A stretch of DNA of 64,000 nt from VXYL01 sp963422285 (GTDB taxonomy: Bacteria > Pseudomonadota > Gammaproteobacteria > Pseudomonadales > Azotimanducaceae): positions 930,001-994,000 of the forward strand of contig CAXXJO010000002.1 in NCBI GenBank assembly GCA_963422285.2, in the 5' to 3' direction. The notes beneath the pieces are model-generated. The model saw only the letters and a list, made by a program, of their open reading frames with translations, did not search any database and had not been told where the DNA came from. Shown piece after piece: positions 17,755 through 27,900 of the stretch. The stretch's first letter is position 1. Each line of letters starts with the position of its first letter. The position numbers and the translations under genes are program-made.

Positions 17755-20274
17755 TCAGCTCGGCGCACCGAGCGCCCCGCGGAAGTCGGCTCCGATGGTC
17801 TTGTCCGCCTGAAACGAAGCGCCGTCGATGTCCGCATCGACGAACACCGCACCGGCAAGCTGCGTGTCGGCGAAGTCGACGGCGCGCAGAATCGAGCCGA
17901 AGAACCAAGCTTCCACGGCTTCCACGTTGGCCCAGAAGGTCATCGCCATGGTGCAGTGCAGAAAGCGTACGCGGGCGAGTTCGGTGCTGTCGAAGGCCGC
18001 ACCGGTCAAGTCGCAGTTCTGGAACTGGCAGTAGGGCGCGAACTTGGCATCCTTGAACACGGCGTTGGTGAAGCCGGTGTCGACGAAGCGCGTACGCGAG
18101 AAACGCGCCTCGTCAAAGTGGAACATGGATAGGAAGCCGCAGGTCTTCGCTTCCACCTCTTCGAATACGCTGCCGGGAAACCCCTTGGCCATGCCCCACA
18201 CCTTGTGCATCGACAGCCCCTCGAAGCGGCTGTAGGGCGCGTGGGTATTGGTGTAGGTCACCTCGAACATGCGGGTACCGCGCAAGGCGACTTCGATCAT
18301 CAGGCCTTCGATGAACTGCACCTCCTCCCAGGCGCCGCCGTAGAACGCCACGGCGCGCATGGCCGGGTCGGTCATGGACACGCGCGTCAGTTCGCAGCCG
18401 CGCCACTCGCAGTCTGTCCACGCCGGATCGACGAGTTGCAGATCGCGCAGCCGGCAGTCCGCGAACCGGCCGTAGCTGACGGTCGCGCGGGACAGATTGA
18501 CACCCTCGAACGTGCAGTTGCGGAACTCGCAGTTCTCGAACCGGGCGCCGGCGAAGCTAGAGGCGACGAACTCGCAGTCCTCGAACAGGATGCCGCGCCA
18601 GACGGTTTCCTCGGCCAGCACATCTGCCAGCCGCAAACCGGCGAAGCGCATCTGCTGCCCCGCCGGCTCGGCCGCCGTATCGGCGTCGAACACGTTGCCG
18701 CCCTCGACGATCGCGCCGGCGACGTCGATGTGCTCGCCAACACCGCCGGCGGCCAAGCGGTCGGCCAGCGCCGCGCCGAAGCGGACGCCTTCCTCTTCGT
18801 CGAGAGCCGGCCAGGGCAGCGCCGCCCGCGGACTGATGATGCGCACCTTGGCCATGCGACCGAGGACTTCGTCGGGATCGATGTTCTCGACCGGGTTCCT
18901 GCGCAGCTGGGTCGCGATCGTCGCTTCGGAGCGCGCTCGGTAGGGTGCGGACAGTCGGCTTTGGACTTCCGCGTCCAGCCGGTGGCCGCGGACTTCCGGC
19001 TCGCGGGGCGGCTGCGTTTCGCCGTCCGGGCGCTTGAAGCCTGCCTGCTCGTGCTTGCGCCGTCCAGCGGCCAACGCCGCCTCGGCCAGGGCACCGGCCG
19101 CATTGACGTCGGGGCCCTTCTCCTCGTCCCCGACGGCTTCCTCCATCCGGTCCGCCACCTCCGCCTCCTTCGGCACCCGGTCGGCGAAAGGATTGGTTTC
19201 CGGCAGGCCGCCTTCCTTGCGCATCCACGCCTCGGCCGCGGCGACGCGCTCCTGGATGGGATCTCCACCCGGCGGCTTGGCGAACGGCAGCGCCACCGTC
19301 GCTGCCAGCGCGGCCGGTAGCAGCACCCGGTCGTCCAGGGCCTTGACGGGATCCACCCAGCGGTCGACGGCGATGGTTCCCCAGTGCTCGCCGTCTTTCG
19401 GCGGCGTGTCGGCGTCTTCCAGCGCCGCCACCAGAGCCGGCACTTTCTCGCCCAGCAGGTCGTCGCCGAGTTCGATGGCGGCGCGGTAGAAGACCGCCGC
19501 AAGGCCGGCCGCGGGGATTGCCGTCACCGCGTGGATGCGCGTCGTTTCCGCATACCATTCGCCCTGGTCGCGCAGCGAGGCGATCGACACTCGATAGCGC
19601 GGCAGGTTGGTGGCAATGTCTTGTTCGGACAGGCCGGCGAACTCCAGCGGCTCGCCAGGGTGCAGCGCTTCGGCCCAGAACGCTTCGTGCGCATCATGCA
19701 GGGCGGAAGCGTCCGCGTCGTCCGGCCAGCCGACCTCGGTGCGGCCCTCAAAGTTCCCCATGCGCCGCAATCGCGTGGGGTGGTCGAAGGGCGTCCCGCC
19801 GAGCCATATCGGCCGCGCTGGCGCTTCGGCATCGACGATGAGAGGCTGGCGATCGTCGTCCGGCCCGCCGCGTCCGCCGGGATTGTCTTCCTCATGCCAG
19901 AGCGCGACGTCGGAGCCGCCCAGAAACGGCGCTTCCGGATCAGCCTCGGGATCGGGACGCAGTTCGAGTCGATGCTTGGCGGAACCGCAGCGCACATGGG
20001 CCGGACGCGCCTCGACAATCGGCGCCAACGGCCCGACCACTAGCACTTCGGCACCGGGCAGCGGCATCATCGCATCGGGGATCGCATTGGCGCCACCGTG
20101 CTGCGCCACGGCCTGATGCCAGTCGGTGGGGAGCACCGGCTCGCCGTCCGCGAGACGGAATGCGAAACACGTCGAGGCGCACAGCACCGCGCCGCGGCCG
20201 GGAACGTCGAGAGGGCGGGCCCCGAAAGCCAGGAAGTCCTTCGGGAAGATCAGACTGCGTCCTTCGGCAGCCAC
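17755..20274 (-). CDS. DUF2169 domain with C-terminal pentapeptide repeats, T6SS-associated
   Basis: An 839-residue protein. Residues 1 to about 330 match DUF2169 (LIFPKDFLAFGARPLDVPGRG... RPIWLGGTPFDHPTRLRRMG), a domain found next to VgrG and PAAR-like genes. Residues about 540-830 are pentapeptide repeats of the A(D/N)LxX type, for example FEDCEFVASSFAGARFENCEF, which fold into a right-handed square beta-helix. The middle is acidic and probably flexible. It is the last gene in the minus-strand spike segment after vgrG. DUF2169 proteins are thought to act as loading adaptors for T6SS effectors; whether this one does is not shown. Confidence 0.85.
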   Translation of the reverse strand: MAAEGRSLIFPKDFLAFGARPLDVPGRGAVLCASTCFAFRLADGEPVLPTDWHQAVAQHGGANAIPDAMMPLPGAEVLVVGPLAPIVEARPAHVRCGSAKHRLELRPDPEADPEAPFLGGSDVALWHEEDNPGGRGGPDDDRQPLIVDAEAPARPIWLGGTPFDHPTRLRRMGNFEGRTEVGWPDDADASALHDAHEAFWAEALHPGEPLEFAGLSEQDIATNLPRYRVSIASLRDQGEWYAETTRIHAVTAIPAAGLAAVFYRAAIELGDDLLGEKVPALVAALEDADTPPKDGEHWGTIAVDRWVDPVKALDDRVLLPAALAATVALPFAKPPGGDPIQERVAAAEAWMRKEGGLPETNPFADRVPKEAEVADRMEEAVGDEEKGPDVNAAGALAEAALAAGRRKHEQAGFKRPDGETQPPREPEVRGHRLDAEVQSRLSAPYRARSEATIATQLRRNPVENIDPDEVLGRMAKVRIISPRAALPWPALDEEEGVRFGAALADRLAAGGVGEHIDVAGAIVEGGNVFDADTAAEPAGQQMRFAGLRLADVLAEETVWRGILFEDCEFVASSFAGARFENCEFRNCTFEGVNLSRATVSYGRFADCRLRDLQLVDPAWTDCEWRGCELTRVSMTDPAMRAVAFYGGAWEEVQFIEGLMIEVALRGTRMFEVTYTNTHAPYSRFEGLSMHKVWGMAKGFPGSVFEEVEAKTCGFLSMFHFDEARFSRTRFVDTGFTNAVFKDAKFAPYCQFQNCDLTGAAFDSTELARVRFLHCTMAMTFWANVEAVEAWFFGSILRAVDFADTQLAGAVFVDADIDGASFQADKTIGADFRGALGAPS

Positions 20275-20344
20275 AGCGCTCTAGCCTTCGACGGGCCGAA
20301 TGGTGCTTGTTGTTGCTGCCGCCGCCTTCGCCGCGACGGACAGA

Positions 20345-21913
20345 TCAAAGTCCACTACCGTCCTCGGCAGGCCCCGACATCATATCCTCCTTGGGACGAA
20401 ACAGCACACCCGACCAGTCTTGGTTGCCGTGGCGCAGCACCACGCCGGTGGATATGTCCGCCAAGTCCGCGCTCAGGCGCCGGTCGTCGCTGTAGCAGAA
20501 GCCGAGAATCTCCGCCGACAGTGGATTGCGGATCGACACCCGGCACATGTCGTTCTGCCGATGGCTGGACACGAAGCCATGCACGCCGCCGGCCATGGAC
20601 TCCAGCACGGGCAGGAAGATGCGCGGCGGCCAATCGGCCATCCTGGCCGAGATCTGGTTGTCCGGCGACACGGACGGCAGGAAGGAAAAGCGCACGGGGA
20701 TCTGGCCCAGACTGTCCCGGACCACCGCCGTGCCGGGCGTCGACACGCCATCGTCGACCACCCCGGAGACAATCATCGAGCCCAGGTCCGGCGATATCGG
20801 CGGGCGCCAGGGAATACCCTCGGATTTCAGCTTCACGATGTTGAGGTAGCGACCACGAGTGAAGATGTGGTTGACGCTGCCGCTCTGCCAGCGATCTGCA
20901 TCCCACACCGGCCGGTCGAACTCCAGGATACACCCGGGCGTCAGCGCCGGCTGTCGCGTACTTATCCTCGCCACGATGCCGCGGAGAGTTCGCGTCTGGG
21001 AGGCGAAGACGCTGCGCACCTTGCCGTCCTCCGGTCCGATGCGCGCGGCGTCGATGACGGTTTCAACCGGGCCGGAAGTGCCGAGCCGCGCGAAGCTGCC
21101 AGCGGCGCGGTTGTCCAGCAACGCGCCGCGCCTCGGCGCGACGGCGTTCATGCGCAAGGTGGTCAGTACCGCATTGGTCTCGGTGCTGTCGCCGGCACCG
21201 AATGTGAAGGGCATCGTTCGTGTCGGGCGTTTGTCGTACAGATCGATGGCGACCTCGTCCCCGTTGGCAGCCGGAAACTCGAAGCGAATGCCCAAGCGGC
21301 CGAAAACTTCGCGCAGCCAGTGTTCCAGAGTCTCGCCGAAGGCGAGGGCGTAGGGTACTTGCAGCGACTCGTGCATACTCTGATCGATGCGTATCCGCGG
21401 CATGTCCGGCAGCACCGGGGCGAGGGTCGGCACTCCGGTGCCTCCTGCCGCCAGCGACAACGCACCGCCCAGCATCTCGCCCGGCGAACAGTTCCGATAG
21501 GCGCCCCAGATGCGTCGCCTAGCCAGATAGTTCAGCGGATCGCACAGATGAATGTCGCAGACGGTGTACCAGGTACTGTTGCCGTCATCCCGCTCCAGCC
21601 TGGATTCCACCTTGCTGATCATCGATGGCCATGAGCGACGCGGCTCGTCGACCTCGCCCGGCTGATCGCGGGGAACGAGGCGCAGCGCCACCGCCCTACC
21701 CGGCAGCAGACCACCGAGCGTGGCATCGTTGAAGGCTTGCACGACATTCGGCGGACGGACGTCCTGCCCACCGTGGGCGAGAATCAGGGAAGCACGGGCC
21801 AGCCAGCCTCCGGGGCGCAATTCGTACAGCTGGAAGCTGTGGAGCGGCGACGGCACCGCGTCGCGGTCGCCCAGCGACTGCAGAAAAGCCGTGTAGGGAG
21901 TGTTTGCGCTCAC
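20345..21913 (-). CDS. vgrG: VgrG-type T6SS spike protein (second copy)
   Basis: A 522-residue trimeric spike protein by homology to the VgrG gp27/gp5 region. The GTG start at 21913 has AGGAGG five bases upstream. It shares the layout of the other VgrG (35645-37330): IWGAYRNCSPGEMLGGALSLAAGG in the gp27-like part, FDRPVW then a gp5-type OB-fold segment, and the C-terminal run WPPRIFLPVLESMAGGVHGFV..HRQNDMCRVSI. No C-terminal enzyme domain is fused. It follows the giant repeat-protein gene by 49 bases and precedes the DUF2169 gene, so it may be the spike used to export that protein. Confidence 0.82.
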   Translation of the reverse strand: MSANTPYTAFLQSLGDRDAVPSPLHSFQLYELRPGGWLARASLILAHGGQDVRPPNVVQAFNDATLGGLLPGRAVALRLVPRDQPGEVDEPRRSWPSMISKVESRLERDDGNSTWYTVCDIHLCDPLNYLARRRIWGAYRNCSPGEMLGGALSLAAGGTGVPTLAPVLPDMPRIRIDQSMHESLQVPYALAFGETLEHWLREVFGRLGIRFEFPAANGDEVAIDLYDKRPTRTMPFTFGAGDSTETNAVLTTLRMNAVAPRRGALLDNRAAGSFARLGTSGPVETVIDAARIGPEDGKVRSVFASQTRTLRGIVARISTRQPALTPGCILEFDRPVWDADRWQSGSVNHIFTRGRYLNIVKLKSEGIPWRPPISPDLGSMIVSGVVDDGVSTPGTAVVRDSLGQIPVRFSFLPSVSPDNQISARMADWPPRIFLPVLESMAGGVHGFVSSHRQNDMCRVSIRNPLSAEILGFCYSDDRRLSADLADISTGVVLRHGNQDWSGVLFRPKEDMMSGPAEDGSGL

Positions 21914-21962
21914 TGCTCCTCCTGCTCTTCCGGCGCGGGTTTTCGTACCCGGCGCGTCCCGT

Positions 21963-24900
21963 TCATGACAACCCACCCCGCTTCACAGACGGCGGGGGCG
22001 GCGGGTGCTCCATCTTGTCCCGGTCGTACCTGCCGTCCACCGTCTCGACTTCGACATACGGGTTCTCCTCGTCGACGGCCGCAGGGCGATCCGCCGGGGC
22101 GAGATATCCCTCCTGTTCCGGGACGCTATCGATCTGCTGCTCGGCGCCGGCTGCAGGCCGATCCGCCGGGGCGAGATGTCCCTCTTGGTCCGGGACGCTA
22201 TCGAGCTGCCGCTCGGCGCCCTCCGCCTGCGGCCGCGGCGGGGGCGGCGGGTGCTCCATCTTGTCCCGGTCGTACCTGCCGTCCACCGTCTCGACTTCGA
22301 CATACGGGTTCTCCTCGTCGACGGCCGCAGGGCGATCCGCCGGGGCGAGATATCCCTCCTGTTCCGGGACGCTATCGATCTGCTGCTCGGCGCCGGCTGC
22401 AGGCCGATCCGCCGGGGCGAGATGTCCCTCTTGGTCCGGGACGCTATCGAGCTGCCGCTCGGCGCCCTCCGCCTGCGGCCGCGGCGGGGGCGGCGGGTGC
22501 TCCATCTTGTCCCGGTCGTACCTGCCGTCCACCGTCTCGACTTCGACATACGGGTTCTCCTCGTCGACGGCTGCAGGCCGATCTGCCGGGGCGAGATATC
22601 CCTCTTGGTCCTGGCCGCTATCGAGCTGCCGCTCGGCGCCGGCTCCAGACCGATCCGCCGGGTCGAGATATCCCTCTTGGTCCTGGACACCATCGAGCTG
22701 CCGCTCGGCGCCCTCCGCCTGCGGCCGCGGCGTGGAAGGCCGGTCGGCCCTGTTGCGGGGCGAGCGCATGCTCTCCCGGTCGTATCTGCCGCCCACCGTC
22801 ACAACTTCGGCATACGGGTCCTCCTCGTCGACGGCCGCAGGCCGATCCGCCGGGGCGAGATATCCCTCTTGGCCCGCTTGGCGGAAGGTCGGATCCTCCC
22901 CCAGACGGCGACTGTCGTCGCCCGACGACACCAATTCGTTGGAGGCTTGCGTTCTCGGCGGCACCGGAGGAGCAACGTCGTCTTCGACTTCTTCGGGGAT
23001 GGGAGCCGGCTTCCGCCTCTTTCTGGTTTTGTCGACGGTCGCGTAGACGGGCTCCTCCTCCCCAGGAAGCTCTGCTCTGGCGTCCCCGCCGCGCGAGCCT
23101 TCGTCGGCCGCGAAGTCGTCGATTACGGCGTAGTCGCTCCTCCCGCCGCGCGAGCCTTCGTCGGCCGCGAAATCGTCGATATCGGCGTAGTCGCTCCTAC
23201 CGCCGCGCGAGCCTTCGTCGGCCGAGTCCTGGCCCGCTTGGCGGAACGTCGGATCCTCCCCCCAGCGGCCTCCGGCCCCCGCCTCGTCGGCCTGCTGCGC
23301 CACTTCGTCCGTCTGGCCCGCGACCCGCCGCAGGCCGTCGTCCGTCCCCTGGCCGACGGTCGGCAGCCTGTACTTCTTCACTAGATCGTCGAGCCAGTTG
23401 CTGGGCAGCGACGACACGTTCTTGCTTCGCCCGCCCAAGCCGAACAGCCGCCGCAAGAAGCTGGGCTTCTTCTGCTCGTGCACCAGGCTGTAAACGCCTT
23501 CCACCGCCTTCGCGGTCGCCGCCCCCTTGGCCCGCTGCGAATCCTGCTCGGACGTGATCAGCGAAGACACGTTGTCCATCATCGCCGGCACCGGGTCCAT
23601 GCCGTTCTCGACATCGACCAGAGCCCCGTGGTAGACGACCATCGTGGCGCTGATGTCCTGCATATCGTCGCTGTGGGCGTCAGCCATGCTGGCCCCCAAC
23701 CGTTCTATCTCCCGCTGTAGCTTGGCCGCCAGCTCCTGCTGGTCGATATGCTTCGGCAGCGGCTGCTTGCTGGCAGCGATGATGTCGTCGGCGATCCGGT
23801 AGACCTCCAGGATCATATGCCGGGTCTCCGAGTCGAGCAGTTCCAGGTTCTTGCGCAGCGTCGCCGCCTGCTCGATGTCCCCGGCCCGCACGGCGTCTTC
23901 CATCAGGCCGACGATTTGCGCCCGCGCCGCCTTCGGGCCGACGTCCCCGAGCGTGCCAGCATCCACGCCCAGGGCATCGGCCAGATGCCGCTGGGCGTTT
24001 CCCACCACCTCAACCCTGACCCCCATAACGTGCCGATGCGCCCGGAAATTGTTGGCGTCGCTCCGGTACTTCGTGTGCATGTTCGAAACCAAATGGTCGT
24101 AGGCGCCGTCGAAGTCGTCCGGCAGCTTGTTCGGATCGCCGAGGTCGTCCGTCGGTGCCTTCCTGGAGCTACTGACAGGTTCCATGCTCTCCCGGTCGTA
24201 TCTGCCGCCCACCGTCACGACTTCGGCATACGGGTCCTCGTCGGCGACTGCAGGCCGATTCGCCGGGGCGAGATATCCCTCTTGGTCCTGGACGCTATCG
24301 AGCTGCCGCTCGGCGCCCTCCGGCCGCGGCGCGGAAGGCCGGTCGGCCCTGTTGCGGAGCGGCAGCGACGGAGGAACGGAATCGTCGACCAGCGCGTTGT
24401 CGCCGACGACGGACTCGATATGTTGGTAGATGAATTCCGGGTCCTCGAACTCCAGCGTTCGGGGGCGGCCCTCGCGAATCGGCGTGGGAGGCCGGTCGGC
24501 GCTGTTGCGGGGCGGCAGCGGAACGGAATCGTCGACCAGCGCGTCGTCGCCGGCGACGGGCCAGATATGTTCGTAGATGAATTCCGGCTCCTCGAACTCC
24601 AGCGTTCGGGGGATGTCCGCATCCGCTCGGAAGTTCGCCGGCGACGCACTTTGGCTACGCAGCGGACGGGCCGTCGGAGAAGATGACACGCCGCCCAAAT
24701 CCGGGGTGTTGTGGGAGCCCTTGGGCATCACGTCCCCGTCCGGCGCGGGGGGGCGGCGTAGCGGCGTCTGGCTAGGCGAGCGCGACGGCAAAAGGTCGAG
24801 CGGCAGGCTGTCGTCCGGCGTCGCCACATCGTCCGGCTTCTTCCACCGGGCGCCGTCCTCGTCCAAGTGCGCGACGGCACTTTCGTCGGCATACTCGCCG

Positions 24901-27900
24901 CCCGAGGGCGAGCGCGGCGGCTCTGGCTGAGGGTCGGTCGGCGACCGCAGGGTGCCGTCCCGGCTGGGCGCGTCCAGATCGCTGCGCGGCGGCATGTCGG
25001 ACAAGCCCACATCGACCACATGCCCGTCCGCCGAGAACCCGGACTGGCTCCGAGCGGCGGAGGCCGCACCCGCCGCCTCGTCGTCCTCGATCCTGTCGGG
25101 ATCGAGGATCCGGTAGTGGCCCTCTTCGTCCGGATCATCCTTCCTGTAGCCATCGAGGAGCTCGTAGCCATTCTCTTCGTCCGTCTGGCGGAAGTCCGGA
25201 TCCTCCCCCGAGCGCCTTCCGATCGCCGCCTCGTCGGCCTGCTGCGCCAATTCGTCCGCCTGCCGACCGTCGCCCGTCTTCGGGACCAGTTTGCGCAGCG
25301 GGCTTCCCACCGGCTCGGGGCCGACGTTCATCTTTACAAACCCTCGCCACTGTTTGCGGCCCATCGGCACGTCCTTCTTCCCGCGCCCGATGCGGAGCAC
25401 CTGCTTCCAGAGGGGCTTCTTCGGGAGAATCAGGCGATCAACGTGTCCCACCGCCCGCGCGGGCGCCTCCAACACCTCCATCCCGGCCATCTTCTTCCCT
25501 TTGACAATGAGCAAGGCATGGAGGTGGTCCAGCACCGCCGACCTCGGATTCAGGCCGTTCTCGACATAGACCAGAGCCCTGGTGTAAATGGACCTCGCGT
25601 TGTTCATAGCCTCGACCCGGGCTGGGTCGCTCTCGGCAGCGATGCGAGTCCCCAAGTGCTCCACCTCCCGCCGTAGCGTGGCCGCCACCTCATCCTTGTT
25701 TACGCTGTTCGGCAGATCCGTCCTGTAGATATCGTCCCGTTCGTCGGGGAGACGGAAGTCGCCATCTCCGTCCGCCTTCCTGTAGTTGTCGACAGGCTCG
25801 TAGACGTGCTCTTCGTACCCTTGGCGGAATGTCGGATCCTCCCCCGAGCGCGGCGGCTCTGGCAAAGGGTCGGTCGGCGACCGACGGGCCGCACCCGCCG
25901 CCTCGTCGTCCTCGATCCTGTCGGGATCGAGGATCCGGTAGTGGCCCTCTTCGTCCGGATCATCCTTCCTGTAGCCATCGAGGAGCTCGTAGCCATTCTC
26001 TTCGTCCGTCTGGCGGAAGTCCGGATCCTCCCCCGAGCGCCTTCCGATCGCCGCCTCGTCGGCCTGCTGCGCCAATTCGTCCGCCTGCCGACCGTCGCCC
26101 GTCTTCGGGACCAGTTTGCGCAGCGGGCTTCCCACCGGCTCGGGGCCGACGTTCATCTTTACAAACCCTCGCCACTGTTTGCGGCCCATCGGCACGTCCT
26201 TCTTCCCGCGCCCGATGCGGAGCACCTGCTTCCAGAGGGGCTTCTTCGGGAGAATCAGGCGATCAACGTGTCCCACCGCCCGCGCGGGCGCCTCCAACAC
26301 CTCCATCCCGGCCATCTTCTTCCCTTTGACAATGAGCAAGGCATGGAGGTGGTCCAGCACCGCCGACCTCGGATTCAGGCCGTTCTCGACATAGACCAGA
26401 GCCCTGGTGTAAATGGACCTCGCGTTGTTCATAGCCTCGACCCGGGCTGGGTCGCTCTCGGCAGCGATGCGAGTCCCCAAGTGCTCCACCTCCCGCCGTA
26501 GCGTGGCCGCCACCTCATCCTTGTTTACGCTGTTCGGCAGATCCGTCCTGTAGATATCGTCCCGTTCGTCGGGGAGACGGAAGTCGCCATCTCCGTCCGC
26601 CTTCCTGTAGTTGTCGACAGGCTCGTAGACGTGCTCTTCGTCCGCTTCCGCCTTCCTGTAGTCGCCGAGAAGAGTCTGGTAGTGGCCCTCTTCGTCCGCC
26701 TCGACCCTGTCGGGATCGAGGATCCGGTAGTCGCCCTCTTCGTCCGCCTCGATCCTGTCGGGATCGAGGATCCGATAGTCGCCCTCTTCGTCCGCCTCGA
26801 TCCTGTCGGGATCGAGGATCCGATAGTCGCCATCTTCATCCGTCTCGATCCTGTAGCCATCGAGGAGCTCGTAGCCATTCTCTTCGTCCGCTTGGCGGAA
26901 GGTCGGATCCTCCCCCAGACGGCGACTGTCGTCGCCCGACGACACCAATTCGTTGGAGGCTTGCGTTCTCGGCGGCACCGGAGGAGCAACGTCGTCTTCG
27001 ACTTCTTCGGGGATGGGAGCCGGCTTCCGCCTCTTTCTGGTTTTGTCGACGGTCGCGTAGACGGGCTCCTCCTCCCCAGGAAGCTCTGCTCTGGCGTCCC
27101 CGCCGCGCGAGCCTTCGTCGGCCGCGAAGTCGTCGATTACGGCGTAGTCGCTCCTCCCGCCGCGCGAGCCTTCGTCGGCCGCGAAATCGTCGATATCGGC
27201 GTAGTCGCTCCTACCGCCGCGCGAGCCTTCGTCGGCCGAGTCCTGGCCCGCTTGGCGGAAGGTCGGATCCTCCCCCAGACGGCGACTGTCGTCGCCCGAC
27301 GACACCAATTCGTTGGAGGCTTGCGTTCTCGGCGGCACCGGAGGAGCAACGTCGTCTTCGACTTCTTCGGGGATGGGAGCCGGCTTCCGCCTCTTTCTGG
27401 TTTTGTCGACGGTCGCGTAGACGGGCTCCTCCTCCCCAGGAAGCTCTGCTCTGGCGTCCCCGCCGCGCGAGCCTTCGTCGGCCGCGAAGTCGTCGATTAC
27501 GGCGTAGTCGCTCCTCCCGCCGCGCGAGCCTTCGTCGGCCGCGAAATCGTCGATATCGGCGTAGTCGCTCCTACCGCCGCGCGAGCCTTCGTCGGCCGAG
27601 TCCTGGCCCGCTTGGCGGAACGTCGGATCCTCCCCCCAGCGGCCTCCGGCCCCCGCCTCGTCGGCCTGCTGCGCCACTTCGTCCGTCTGGCCCGCGACCC
27701 GCCGCAGGCCGTCGTCCGTCCCCTGGCCGACGGTCGGCAGCCTGTACTTCTTCACTAGATCGTCGAGCCAGTTGCTGGGCAGCGACGACACGTTCTTGCT
27801 TCGCCCGCCCAAGCCGAACAGCCGCCGCAAGAAGCTGGGCTTCTTCTGCTCGTGCACCAGGCTGTAAACGCCTTCCACCGCCTTCGCGGTCGCCGCCCCC

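Noticed and set aside
15132..18056. Long plus-strand open frame of 974 codons
   Set aside because: It runs antisense to two Uma2 genes, then through DUF3540 in another frame; its codons mirror the real genes and it matches no family.
17755..20274. Pentapeptide part as a gyrase-protection (Qnr/MfpA-like) protein
   Set aside because: It is fused to DUF2169 in a T6SS locus and irregular, so a resistance role is not supported.
22001..22492. Repeat-in-toxin (RTX) or adhesin repeats
   Set aside because: The repeats are acidic, proline and tyrosine rich, without GGxGxD calcium motifs, signal peptide or anchor.
21737..24686. Long plus-strand frames inside the giant gene (several hundred codons)
   Set aside because: They are antisense shadows of a GC-rich, highly repetitive coding sequence; the minus frame has motifs, a ribosome site and operon context.
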